Below are positions 32,144-41,790 of a stretch of DNA of 64,000 bases, piece after piece. Source of the stretch: CAJXJP01 sp963926055 (GTDB lineage Bacteria; Patescibacteriota; Gracilibacteria; BD1-5; UBA6164); the NCBI GenBank assembly GCA_963926055.1, contig CAWUVK010000007.1, positions 1-64,000 on the forward strand. Direction: 5' to 3'. Under the pieces are notes generated by a model. The model was not told the DNA's origin, ran no database searches, and saw nothing but the letters and a program-made list of their open reading frames with translations. Numbering within the stretch: the stretch's first letter is position 1; the number at the start of each line of letters is the position of its first letter. The position numbers were made by a program, and so were the translations under genes.

Positions 32144-33859
32144 TTATTGTTGTAAAGTATCTCAGAAATCCACTCATTGAGTTATAAGAATTTCTCCATT
32201 ATTCATTTTTCCGACTTCTACTTTTTTGTTTTCGATATTTTCTCCCACTTTGGTTTTCACAAAATATCATTCTAGTTTTGGAAAAACGTAATCAATTGGT
32301 ATCCAAATTTCTTCTTGAGATACACTTGAGATAACTTGTACATCAATATAATCTCCTTGTTTGAATTGATTCATATCAACTTTTCATTCATATGTATAGT
32401 TTTGTGTTTGAGCATTTCTCACTGGAGATTCAGAAACAATTGTTCCAGTTCCTGCAAATTCACCATCATAAAAATATTTAAATTCCATATCTTTTTGTAA
32501 AGTTTGAGGAGAATATATTTCTAATTTTAAAGAATTATCATCAGGTACAATCGTACAAATTAGATTTCCTGCTTGTACATTATTTCCTTGGCTTACATGT
32601 TTTGTTTTCACCATTCCTTTTGTCCCGGCATATAAAACATCTTGTTGAAATGTAATATTGAGTTGATTTATCGCTTGTTTTGTTGATAAAATATTAATAT
32701 CCATTTCTTTTATTGATGATTCTTTGGTCGATTTGAGATTATTATATTGTTCTTTAATTTCTTCAGAATTATTATTCAGAGTATTTATATTACTTCCTAA
32801 ATTAATTTCTTGAGTTTGAATTTGAGATTTTTGTGATTCAAGTTGTTTTGCTTGAGTTTGAAATTGTAATTGTGTTGTTTCTCTTGAGTTTACTAAACTA
32901 TCGAGTTTATTTTTAACCTCAATGAGTTGTGTAGAAATTCATAAAAATTCATTATATAATCCATCAATATCTTGTTGAGATAATGATCCAACTGAACTTA
33001 CTGAATTATTTACTACATCTGAAGATTGTTTAAATAATTGTGAAATTTCATTTAACTTTTGAGTAACTTCTTGATTATCTAAGCCTCCAAAATTTGAATT
33101 CATTGTAGCAAATTTTTCAATAGTTTGTTTTGCATTTAAAATATGTTGATTTCTCAATCCTGTGTTTTTTACTCATAAATAATCTTCATAATCTTCATAT
33201 GTGTCATTTCCATTATCTACGATATCATAAATTTCCCCTATTCTTTTTAATCATCCTTCTATAGTATTAAAGGCTGTATTTTTAAGATTTACAATTGAAT
33301 CATCAATATTTTTTAAAGAACTTTCTTTATTTTTTTCTAATAATACAATTGATTCTTCAATGATTTTTAATTGATTTTTTAATCCTTTATCTTCGTTTCA
33401 AATATTATTATTTACTGAATCAAGTTGATTTTCTATTTCTGATTCTTTGAGACCAAGTTGTCTAAATTGTGAATCAAAATTATTAATCGTTGTAGTTTTT
33501 ATTTGTTCTAAATTTGATAATTGTGCTTTCAAAGAATTTAGTTGAACTAAATTATTTTGATACGAAAGCGAATTTTTATCAGGAGTAATACGTGCTACTA
33601 TAGTATTAGAATTCACACTTTGTCATTCTTCACACTGTAATACATTTACAGTACCTGCAATATTTGAAGTAATATTTTTTACATTATTACTTAAAATATT
33701 TCCATACACATTTATATGTGCATTATCTTTTCCCCCAACAATATATTCAGCAGAATTTTCAGGTTGCATATCTTTTTTTTCAGTAGAAGTTGATATTTCT
33801 TGACTCCCACAACTGGTAATAAACGCAACCAAAAGCAATGTTGCTATAATTTTTTTCAT
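32144..33859 (-). CDS. Membrane-fusion (HlyD/MacA-like) lipoprotein of the RND pump
   Basis: 571 residues. Lipobox AFITSC-G anchors the protein. A lipoyl-type half (SNIAGTVNVLQCEEGQSV), a very long coiled-coil hairpin (residues ~110-390) and the second lipoyl half (AGTKGMVKTKHVSQGNNV) are in order, then the beta-barrel part. It couples the RND pump to the outside. The hairpin is longer than in typical adaptors, perhaps for a thick surface layer. First gene of the pump operon, preceded by two operator-like inverted repeats. Confidence 0.88.
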
Positions 33860-33874
33860 AAATTTTATTTAAAA

Positions 33875-33913
33875 TGTATACTTTTTCATACATATTGTAT
33901 ACTTTTTTATACA
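33875..33913. promoter_or_regulatory. Twin operator of the RND pump operon
   Basis: Two 18-base inverted repeats TGTATAC...(TATA/CATA)CA at 33875-33892 and 33896-33913 lie exactly 21 bases apart, two helical turns, just upstream of the pump operon. Arms TGTAT / ATACA are the same in both. Suits a dimeric repressor binding twice on one face of DNA. The regulator is not obvious nearby. Confidence 0.6.
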
Positions 33914-33927
33914 TTTGCAAATAAAAA

Positions 33928-33968
33928 ATAAAAAAAATCTGATATTTAACTATCAGACTTTTTTTGTT
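33928..33968. terminator. Terminator
   Basis: The stem AAAATCTGATA / TATCAGACTTTT overlaps the stop of the AbrB-like gene. Confidence 0.8.
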
Positions 33969-34356
33969 GAGAATTTTCTTTTATATAATTGAGAACATAT
34001 TCAATTTTATCATTTTTGATAAAACCAATTCAAACACATCATTTTCAAATAACGAGTAAATTATCTTTTGGTCAAATTTCTAATTTGTTTCTCACACTTG
34101 ATGGAATAACAAATTGAAATTTTGTACCGATTTTAATAGTTCCTTCTTGCTCAATAAGTTTATGATCAATCGAACATTCAACTTCAATATTTTGTTTCGT
34201 TCAAATCGCAAAACCTTTTCTATCGATTACTGCAATATTCTGTTGTAGCGACTCTTTTATATCAAAATCATCTCTGGCATCTTTAGGAATAATTACCTGA
34301 CCTTTTGGTCAAATTGTTACCACTCAATATATTTTTAGATTCATTTCTGGGTTCAT
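33946..34356 (-). CDS. Tandem AbrB/SpoVT swapped-hairpin DNA-binding protein
   Basis: 136 residues with two AbrB/MazE-type domains: VTIGPKGQVIIPKDARDDF and IKIGTKFQFVIPSSVRNKL followed by IGPKDNLLV. Two such domains in one chain form a pseudo-dimer like MraZ or AbrB fused. Probably a transcriptional regulator. It lies upstream of the RND operon on the same strand, so it is a candidate for binding the twin operator, though inverted repeats fit TetR/MarR better. Start by the ATG in MNPEMN; UGA glycines in GPKGQ. Confidence 0.85.
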
Positions 34357-34513
34357 ATTTTTCACTCATAATAGTATTATATTTTGACAAGAGTATATAA
34401 AAAATAATTTATTCTGTCAATGGGAAAAGACTTTATGAGAAAATTATAGCATCTTTTCTTGCAGAAATTGAAAATGAAATATACTATTGATACTACAATA
34501 TAAATCATAAAAA

Positions 34514-35080
34514 ATGAAAAAAACTTCACAATTTATAGCAATAGAAATAAATCCGAAATTATTTTCGAATATTTTTTCTACAGTGTATTGATATCTCAAA
34601 GATAATAATATTTTGGAATATTTTATTTTTCAAAATATACTTTCTCTTCATATTACACTGTATTATTTACCCGAAAATATTACAAATAATCAAGAAAAAC
34701 TACTTTTCAAAGATATTGAAAATACAAAAATATCGTCCGAAATATTTTCAGAAAATATTTGATATTTCAGAAATAATCAAAATAATTATTCTCATCTTTA
34801 TTTTGCTGTAAAAACTCAAAATAATCTACCTAAGATTTTTTCAGATTTTCATAATAAATATAATTTTTCCAAAATTCACGAAAATAATCTGGAATATACG
34901 GCACATATAAATTTTCTTAAAATTTTAGACTCAAAAATATTTCTCGAACATCAAAAAAATATAGAAAAAATTATTTTTTCTGAATTAAATGAAATAAAAA
35001 ATAAAAATATTTCTCACGGAAATGTTTCTTTATACGCAGTCAACAGTCATTTCTGAAATGAAATACAGATTAAAATCTAA
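34514..35080 (+). CDS. 2H phosphoesterase-like protein
   Basis: 188 residues. LHITLYYLP is the first HxT motif of the LigT/2',5'-cyclic phosphodiesterase fold; the second, near residue 135, is AHINFLKI, i.e. HIN rather than HxT. The size fits the family (~180). It might cut cyclic or 2',5' phosphodiesters in RNA; the changed second motif could lower activity. Three UGA glycines. No Shine-Dalgarno. Confidence 0.65.
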
Positions 35081-35113
35081 AAAAGCTAACCATTTTGGTT
35101 AACTTTTTTTAAT
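35079..35113. terminator. Bidirectional terminator
   Basis: The stem AAAAAGCTAACC / GGTTAACTTTTT lies between converging genes. Confidence 0.85.
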
Positions 35114-35118
35114 ACTTT

Positions 35119-35484
35119 TTATTTTATATCTTTTACTGTAATATGTTTTTCTTCTCCTAAATTCCATAGTTCTCCTATAACAGTAATTTCATCTCATTCT
35201 TCATAAACTGCATATTTATCACTATTTTCTCATAAGTTTGAAACACTCATCGTAGCAAAATATTCTTCTTGATTCTCATTCATCAACTTTGCTGTATATC
35301 AATCTTTTCAATTCATTACTTCCGAAACTACTCATGTGACTTCAATAGTATTTTCTACATTAGTTTCAACTAAATTATCATTTATATTTTTTCAATTAGT
35401 TTGATTATTTGTAGCTATTTCTTGTCCACAAGAAGCTAAAGCAAGTAAAGAAACTATTCCTCATGCTATAATTATTTTTTTCAT
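35119..35484 (-). CDS. Small lipoprotein with OB-like fold
   Basis: 121 residues. Lipobox LALASC-G. The mature part has five predicted strands (IEVTGVVSEV, YTAKLMNEN, EEYFATMSV, ITVIGELWNL, HITVKDI), an arrangement seen in bacterial OB-fold (DUF4131/tRNA_anti-like) lipoproteins. Ten UGA glycines. The function is unknown. The 35485-35746 gap upstream is AT-rich, with no feature I can support. Confidence 0.65.
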
Positions 35485-35746
35485 TATATTCGATAGTTAA
35501 AATATAAAAATATAATTGTATTATCTACAACGATACATATTAAAAAAAGTGACATTTTTTTTTATTTTCATAATTTTTTTGAGAATAATTTTATTTCGTT
35601 TATTAGTAATAATAATATATATATTTTGATTATTTTCATTTATTAGCACCTTAGATTAGTAGAAATATCTTTTGCTTTTAAAAAATTATTAAATATAAGT
35701 AAGGTTTAAAAACTATTAAAAAAATTATTTATTAAAACTTAAAAAT

Positions 35747-36208
35747 ATGAAACATAAAATAAAAAAAATCTTTAAAAAAGCACTTCCTGCCTTGGAAATA
35801 CTTTTGGTTATGATAGTAATATGAGCAAGTATAACGTTTATACTTACATATATAAACTCTGGGTTTTGAGAAAATTTTGTAAACCTTTGGCTTAAATGAT
35901 TTATTTTTGCATTTTTCTTAATTTCACCAATCGCATTAAGTTCAACTTTTGTTTACGGATTTATAATTGAAAAATTATTTTGAAATAAATTATCAGATGT
36001 AGCAAAAAAAATAACTCTATCAATCTGTGTTTGATTTACTATTGAATTAGTAATGTCATTTATTACTATATTTAATAATATTTGATTTAATGAATGATTT
36101 TTTATAAGCTGGATGACTTTATATATAAAATCTCTCCCATTAGGTATAGTAGTATGATTAGTAATGTCATTTATAGTAAAACCTTGGCTTGGAAGACATA
36201 AAGTATAA
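35747..36208 (+). CDS. DUF2798-like membrane protein
   Basis: 153 residues, four membrane helices in two similar pairs. The end SLPLGIVVGLVMSFIVKPWL matches the DUF2798 signature. The function of the family is unknown. Several glycines, including those in the helix turns, are UGA, so the standard code sees only fragments. No ribosome site. Confidence 0.75.
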
Positions 36209-36269
36209 AGAACAATTTTGATTTCCTCAAAATCATAAATTCCTCCCAAATGAAAATTATAATATATGC

Positions 36270-36320
36270 TCTAAAAAAGATTATGAAAAATAAAATTTAT
36301 TTTTCATAATCTTTTTTTAA
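36270..36320. terminator. Bidirectional terminator
   Basis: A long stem AAAGATTATGAAAAAT / ATTTTTCATAATCTTT with T-run between converging genes. Confidence 0.85.
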
Positions 36321-36350
36321 TATTTCCATCAAAACATTATCATGATATTT
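36311..36350. repeat. 40-base direct repeat, copy 1
   Basis: It differs from 37001-37040 at a single base (CATTATCATG here, CATCATCATG there). It overlaps the 3' end of the 36349 gene and its terminator. Confidence 0.85.
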
Positions 36351-36909
36351 ATATTTCTAGATTATAGTATTTTCCTTTAAATTGAAAAAATATATAATTA
36401 TGATTCCCGAGTAATGAGATAACTTTAAAATTTCAAAAGTCTTGTAAATCAATTTCTTGAGTACATCACATAGATTTATTCATTAAAGAATCTATAAAAC
36501 TCTTACTTCTCATAATATCTTGAATCATATCTGCTGAAACCTCTTGTATTATATCATAATTTAATCATTTAACTTCATTTTGAGTAACGACAAATGAATC
36601 TCATTTTAAAATGTTATCAAATTTTCATTTTAAATACGAAATTGTCAAAGCCGGTTTTTGGTGTATATTTCCATTTGCGACCCATACTATTTTTTGATTA
36701 TCCTTTTCTGTATGATGAGTCTTTCATCCTACATTATCTGTAATTCAATAACTTACATTACATTGATGATTGTCTAAACGCGCTATTACTGATTCTTTAT
36801 TATCTAAGATATCTAATCTTATTTTTTGAGGTATACCTGTTACTCAGACTTTTTCTTTCGGTGGGTATAATGTAGTAGATCATTTTCAAATAAAAATTTT
36901 TTCTTTCAT
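36349..36909 (-). CDS. Hypothetical protein between direct repeats
   Basis: 186 residues, no signal or membrane helix. Beta-rich N-half (KVGVTGIPQKIRLDI, CNVSYGITD) and a helical middle. I do not recognise it. About ten UGA glycines, so it is adapted to this code. It lies between two near-identical 40-base repeats. Confidence 0.7.
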
Positions 36910-37000
36910 AAAATTAATTTTATAACTAATATTGTTATTATTATTAAATATTAGGTATTGTCAACTAATTTTCATTCACACATTTCATAGATTTTATCTA

Positions 37001-37040
37001 CTTTTTTTAATATTTCCATCAAAACATCATCATGATATTT
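37001..37040. repeat. 40-base direct repeat, copy 2
   Basis: Partner of 36311-36350, same orientation. It ends just before the stop of the DUF4105 gene. Could be a leftover of a duplicated 3' gene end. Confidence 0.85.
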
Positions 37041-37047
37041 TTGATAA

Positions 37048-37872
37048 TTATTTTATTTGTTTCCTAATTTTCTCAGAATAATTTTCTTCTTCTGCAAATT
37101 TTTCTGATAATTCATTTATTTTATAATATTCTCTGGCTTCCTCTAAAGATAAATCAGTATCTATTAAACCTAAATCGTAAATTATTTTATCGCTATGCGA
37201 TGGTAAAAGTGCTTCTAAACTCCATGGAATTTTTTCTTCACGTAATTCATTTACATGTCCTAAAATACTCGTAGTACAGTTTTGAGTCAAAGTGTTATAA
37301 AATTCTGGTTTTGTACTTAATTCATCTGCTCTTTTGAGCATAGAAACAAATAATTTTTGAATTTTTTCTGCTGGAGTTTTAATCGGATAAACAATTACTT
37401 CGTCTTTCCTGTAATTTGATCTAAGTTTCACAAAATCTGTTTCGCTTCCAATCATATACACCATTTCATATTCTCTCATTAGTCATTTCCACGGACTAAA
37501 AGATTCTCATTTTTCTTTACGAATTTCAGCAGAAACCACAATATATTCTCCATTTTTTAATCCAAATGAAAACATCGTATGAGCTGGTCAATCATGTTCA
37601 CCAAAGGGTTCGATGATATAATACAAACTTTGAATATCCTCAATTTTTAATTTTTTATCATAATAATTTTCTTCATAATCACTGACACTCGAATAAGAAA
37701 AATCTCTCATATTTTGTATTTGAATATTGCTTCCTGAAAATGTAATTTTAGGTAGAATTAATTGATCTTTTTCCCAATCTCTGTCCAATGATGGCTGACG
37801 AGAAAATAAAAAAATACAAAAAATAATTATAAATGTGAGTATAATTATTAAAAAAATTTGAATTTTTGACAT
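37048..37872 (-). CDS. DUF4105 (Lnb N-terminal periplasmic-like) membrane-anchored protein
   Basis: 274 residues. One N-terminal membrane anchor, then the DUF4105 domain: GPAHTMFSFGLKNGEYIVVS, AEIRKEKGE, and the conserved LTQNCTTSILGHVN. This is a papain-like fold domain of unknown activity facing outside the membrane; the Cys of NCTT and the His of HTM could be a catalytic pair. It lies 23 bases after an alpha/beta hydrolase gene on the same strand. Confidence 0.85.
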
Positions 37873-37895
37873 ATTTAGAAATGAAAAAATAAATA

Positions 37896-38759
37896 TTATT
37901 TTGCATTAAACGCAGTATCAACAGATTGTTTCACTTCCATTTTTATGGCACTACATTGAGCTGATTCAAAATTTCAATTTTGTATTAATTCAACAACATT
38001 ATTATAAACATCTTGAAATGGTTGAGTTGAGACTTCTCATTGTTTTTTTCAAAATGTATGATCAACTCATGGTAATTCAGCTATAAATTTATCACTGGCT
38101 CCCGCTTCATTATAAAAGTCATCGAAAGCTTCAGGAGTAAAAACATCATCTTGTGTCCCATAATTCATTAAAAATTTTCCTCCAAATGAATGCATTTTTT
38201 CTAATAATTCTGAAGTCTCTGGAAAAGTATCTAAAATAGGCACATCTTTTATATCTACTCTCAAACCAGTTCAAACAGTAGAAATATTTTTTATTTGTGG
38301 AAATTCGCTGGCAAGATAAAATGCCAATATTCCTCAAAGTGAATTTCCATTAAGAGTGATTTCTAAGTCTTGTGAATCTACTGCATATAAATCTTTTGAA
38401 TTTTCAATACAGTATTGCACTACTCTTCTTGCATCATCCAGTTCATCTGAAAATGTTTTTCAAATGAAACTTGCTTGTTTTTGTTTATATCTATCCGCTA
38501 TAGAATTATCATGCGCAATATCTTGTCTCGTTGATTCGTACAATAAAACATTTGAAACTTTATTCGATTGCAATTTTTCAGCAAAATTTAAATATTTATT
38601 ATTTCCTCAAATCATACTCCCAAAAGTTCCATGAATATTGATAACAACATTTTTATTTCCCATAACTGGAAATGTACTTATTTTGATTTCTTTATCTCAA
38701 TATGTCCCTTCGATTTGAGTTGCTAAAGTTTGCATATTATTTTTTTCTATACTTTTCAT
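37896..38759 (-). CDS. Alpha/beta hydrolase
   Basis: 287 residues. INIHGTFGS is the oxyanion-hole strand, NGNSLGG (Ser ~148) the nucleophile elbow, TQDDVF the acid and GVDHTFW the histidine, all in order. No signal peptide, so cytoplasmic. Substrate unknown; probably an ester or thioester. Followed by the DUF4105 gene. UGA glycines in the elbow region confirm the frame. Confidence 0.82.
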
Positions 38760-38859
38760 AATACTGTAGATAGGAGCTAAAGTTATTTATAATATTATTC
38801 TTTAAATATAAAATATTTTATATTATATTATTTTATTTATTTTTTTGAAAATATTTTTT

Positions 38860-39828
38860 CTATTTTTTATTATTTATATAAAGATTTTTATTTTTATTAT
38901 GCTCTATATTCGTTTCTGCATAATAAATTTTTCAAGTATTAATATCATGTAAATAATAATAATAGTTTGTATCTTGAGAATATAAAGTTGCATATATTGT
39001 TTCAAAACTTGGGTTTGATATAGGAGTTGGAGGGAGTCAAGTAATGAATCTCGTGTTATAATCTGATTGTACGTTGATATATTTAGAAATCACCAAACTA
39101 CATTGTTTCGAGGTTAATTTATAAGAATAACATGTTGTGATATCTGCTCATATATTCCAATGTTGTTTCACTCTTTTTTTTAAAATTCAAGCCACAACAG
39201 GTTTTTCTAAAATATTTTTCTCCTCTTTTTCTACTATAGATGATAAATTTATGACACTTTGTGTAATATCATTTATATACTTCTTTTTTCAATTTTCATC
39301 TAAAAATAATTGAATATAGACTTTTTTTTCAAAAGCTTCTAATTGTTGTATAACAAATTCACTTATTTTAAAATTTGAACTATTGATATAGTACGTATCT
39401 GGGTACAAATATCATTCTAATGTTTCTTGATTCCCTAAAAATTCAAAAAAATTACTTAATGCTATTATTTTATTTTTATCTTCTACATATTTGATATATT
39501 CTCATTTTTGAATCAACTTTTTTGAGTATAAATAATTATCAATATCATATATATTCCATCATTCTAAAATAACTACTGTATTTTTTTGTACGTTTAAATT
39601 ATCAATCACAGCCTCTAAAATTTTATTTATTCTGATATTTTTAGATTTATTTGTATATTTTTGAAGTGTAAAAATAGTAGCTTCAATATTTTTTTCATCT
39701 GTAATATTCAGTATTTTTTTCTCTAGAGATTCTACCAATATAAGGTCTTTTTTACTTAAGACATAATCTAGTGCATACGTTTGAGAGCATGAAAAAAATA
39801 TAATTAGACACACAAGTAGTTTTTTCAT
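38860..39828 (-). CDS. mltG: Endolytic murein transglycosylase MltG
   Basis: 322 residues, usual YceG/MltG length. Signal/anchor at the N-terminus, then TLEGYLYPDTYYI, INLSSIVEKEEKN (catalytic Glu in VEKE), VAGILKKRV and ITGLPPTPISNPSFETI, the family hallmarks. It cuts nascent glycan strands outside the membrane and sets their length. With alr and the M23/lysozyme gene it shows an active wall metabolism. Few UGA codons. Confidence 0.92.
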
Positions 39829-40010
39829 AATTTAAAAAATTTATATATTATATATTTTATCTCATTTTTTTAAGAATATCATTATTTATATACTCTTGAA
39901 GTATATTTTCTAAGATTATTCTAGATAATTTTAATAAAATTATACAAAAAAAAATTGTACATACAAATAATATATGATAAAATATTAAAAATATATGATA
40001 TATAAGAAAT

Positions 40011-40808
40011 ATGAATAAAAAAATAATTTTCGCTGTGATAATCTCAATTCTTTTTTTTAGTTTTTACTTGTGAGTAGACGCAAGAGCTGGATGATGAGGA
40101 GGAGGTGGATGATCAGGAAGTTCAAAAGGAGAATGAATAGCTGCTGTTGTAGCTGGTTTATACTTCGCTATCTACAAAATCAGAAGAATGAAAATGATAA
40201 AAAAAGCTAAAATAGATTTAGAAAATGCTTTAAAAGAAGATTCTTCATGGGATATTAAAAACCTCGATAAAGTAGTTTGAGAAGTATTTTATAAATATCA
40301 AAAAGCTTGGAGTGAGAAAGATATATCTACGCTAGAACCATATATGACAAAAAAATATTATAAAAAATCTAATCGTATTTTAAATACTCAACTCAAACTC
40401 AGTGGAAGAATCAATATTTTAGAAAAAATTCAACTCCATTCTTTAGAACTCATGTCTGTAAGAGATAATCCAGGCAAAGATGGAGATATGTTTGCGATGG
40501 AAGTAACAGCTTCAATGATTGATTACACAATTGATGAATTTGATGGAAGATTTCTCACTTCGACTCTTCCAAGAAATGATAAAGAATCTCAAAGTAGTTA
40601 TGAACGCAGAGCTATGACTCAACCACATGAATTTAAAGAATATTATATTTTTATCAGACATAATGGGAAATGGTTACTCAATAATGTAAAACAAAAATTT
40701 TCAATTATTTGAGATATTATTTGATTATCTCCTACTGCATTAAAATGAATTCTAGCATATGAACGTAGTACAGATAATGTAAATGACGATATGTTGTATA
40801 CAGATTAA
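40011..40808 (+). CDS. Tim44-like domain membrane protein
   Basis: 265 residues. Signal or anchor, then a run of Gly (ARAGGGGGGGGSGSS) of which several are UGA, a second membrane helix, and a Tim44-like domain (VFYKYQKAWSEKDISTLEPYM, then HEFKEYYIFIRHNGKWLLNN). Bacterial Tim44-domain proteins with Gly-rich loops are membrane proteins of unclear role, perhaps linked to protein export or cardiolipin. Followed by a terminator. Confidence 0.85.
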
Positions 40809-40842
40809 AAAAAGTATATCTATAATAGATATACTTTTTTTG
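40807..40842 (+). terminator. Terminator
   Basis: The stem AAAAAAGTATATCTA / TAGATATACTTTTTT follows the Tim44-like gene. Bases 40843-40950 hold nothing I can support. Confidence 0.85.
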
Positions 40843-40950
40843 GGGTTTAAGTGAGTTTTTCTAGTTGAGAAATTATTTTTTGCTCTTCTCGGCTTCAATT
40901 TGTTTGTAAAAGAGATAAGGAATATTATATCAATCAAAATTTTAAATATA

Positions 40951-41790
40951 TTACATATAATTTTCTGTAATTACATTTTTCAAATATTTTTTTAATTGTC
41001 ATAATAATTTTTCCTTAGATTTATCGAAATCTTTTTTTTCTCTTTTACTATTATAAGGTGAATTAGTTGTAATTGTTTCATAAAATCAAATATTTGAATA
41101 GTTTCAAAGTGTAATAAATCATTTTCAATTTATAATATCATCTTTTAACCATTTAGTATTTTTTAAATCACATTTAGTTCTGTAATTATCACTTTTATTT
41201 TCTTCTTTGTAATTCTTATTAACATTGTCTATCAAAGAAATTGCTACTATTTTTCAAAATAAATTAATATCTTTACTATCTTTATCTTTCATAAAGTCAG
41301 TATCTTTAGCTCATTTTTCAGTTATATAGTGCAAAACTATAAAATCTTCTGAGATATTTTCAAATTTAGTAAATGATCAATTATGACCTCAACTAATGTT
41401 ATACCTATTAGGTCAAAATAATTTTTTTTCATTCCCCTCCTCCTCATATTTTCATAATTCCTGAGAAGGATTACTGTGACAAATTATTGCTAATTTTACA
41501 TTTAAAATATCTGATTCTTTTATGTTATCTATTTTTTTTAAAATTTCTGTTATATAAAATATCTTTTCAGTTCCATATATTTCTTTATTAATAAGTCCTA
41601 TTATAAGTTCATGATTTTTTTCTTCTAATCATTTTTGAATTTTAATATCAATATTTATATTTTTAAAGAAATTATTAATTCATTCGATATTCCCTTTTAT
41701 ATCTTCTTTTAAAAAATCAAGAAAATCCTCCTCACTTTTAGAATAACAATCTAAACTATTGTTTTTAAATTGAATAATATTATTAGTCAT
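40951..41790 (-). CDS. Partner protein of the KAP NTPase, unknown
   Basis: 279 residues, soluble. No motif I can name. The middle holds NISGGHNGSFTKF and VLHYITEKGAKDTDF; the C-terminus ends with a Lys-rich helix. Its ATG overlaps the stop of the NTPase gene by 8 bases (ATGACTAA arrangement), so translation is coupled and the two proteins almost certainly act together. About 15 glycines are UGA. Could be the effector or a regulatory subunit; nothing in the sequence decides this. Confidence 0.75.

Noticed and set aside
40951..41790. Toxin-antitoxin reading of the NTPase partner gene
   Set aside because: No toxin or antitoxin motif is visible; overlap alone shows only coupled translation.
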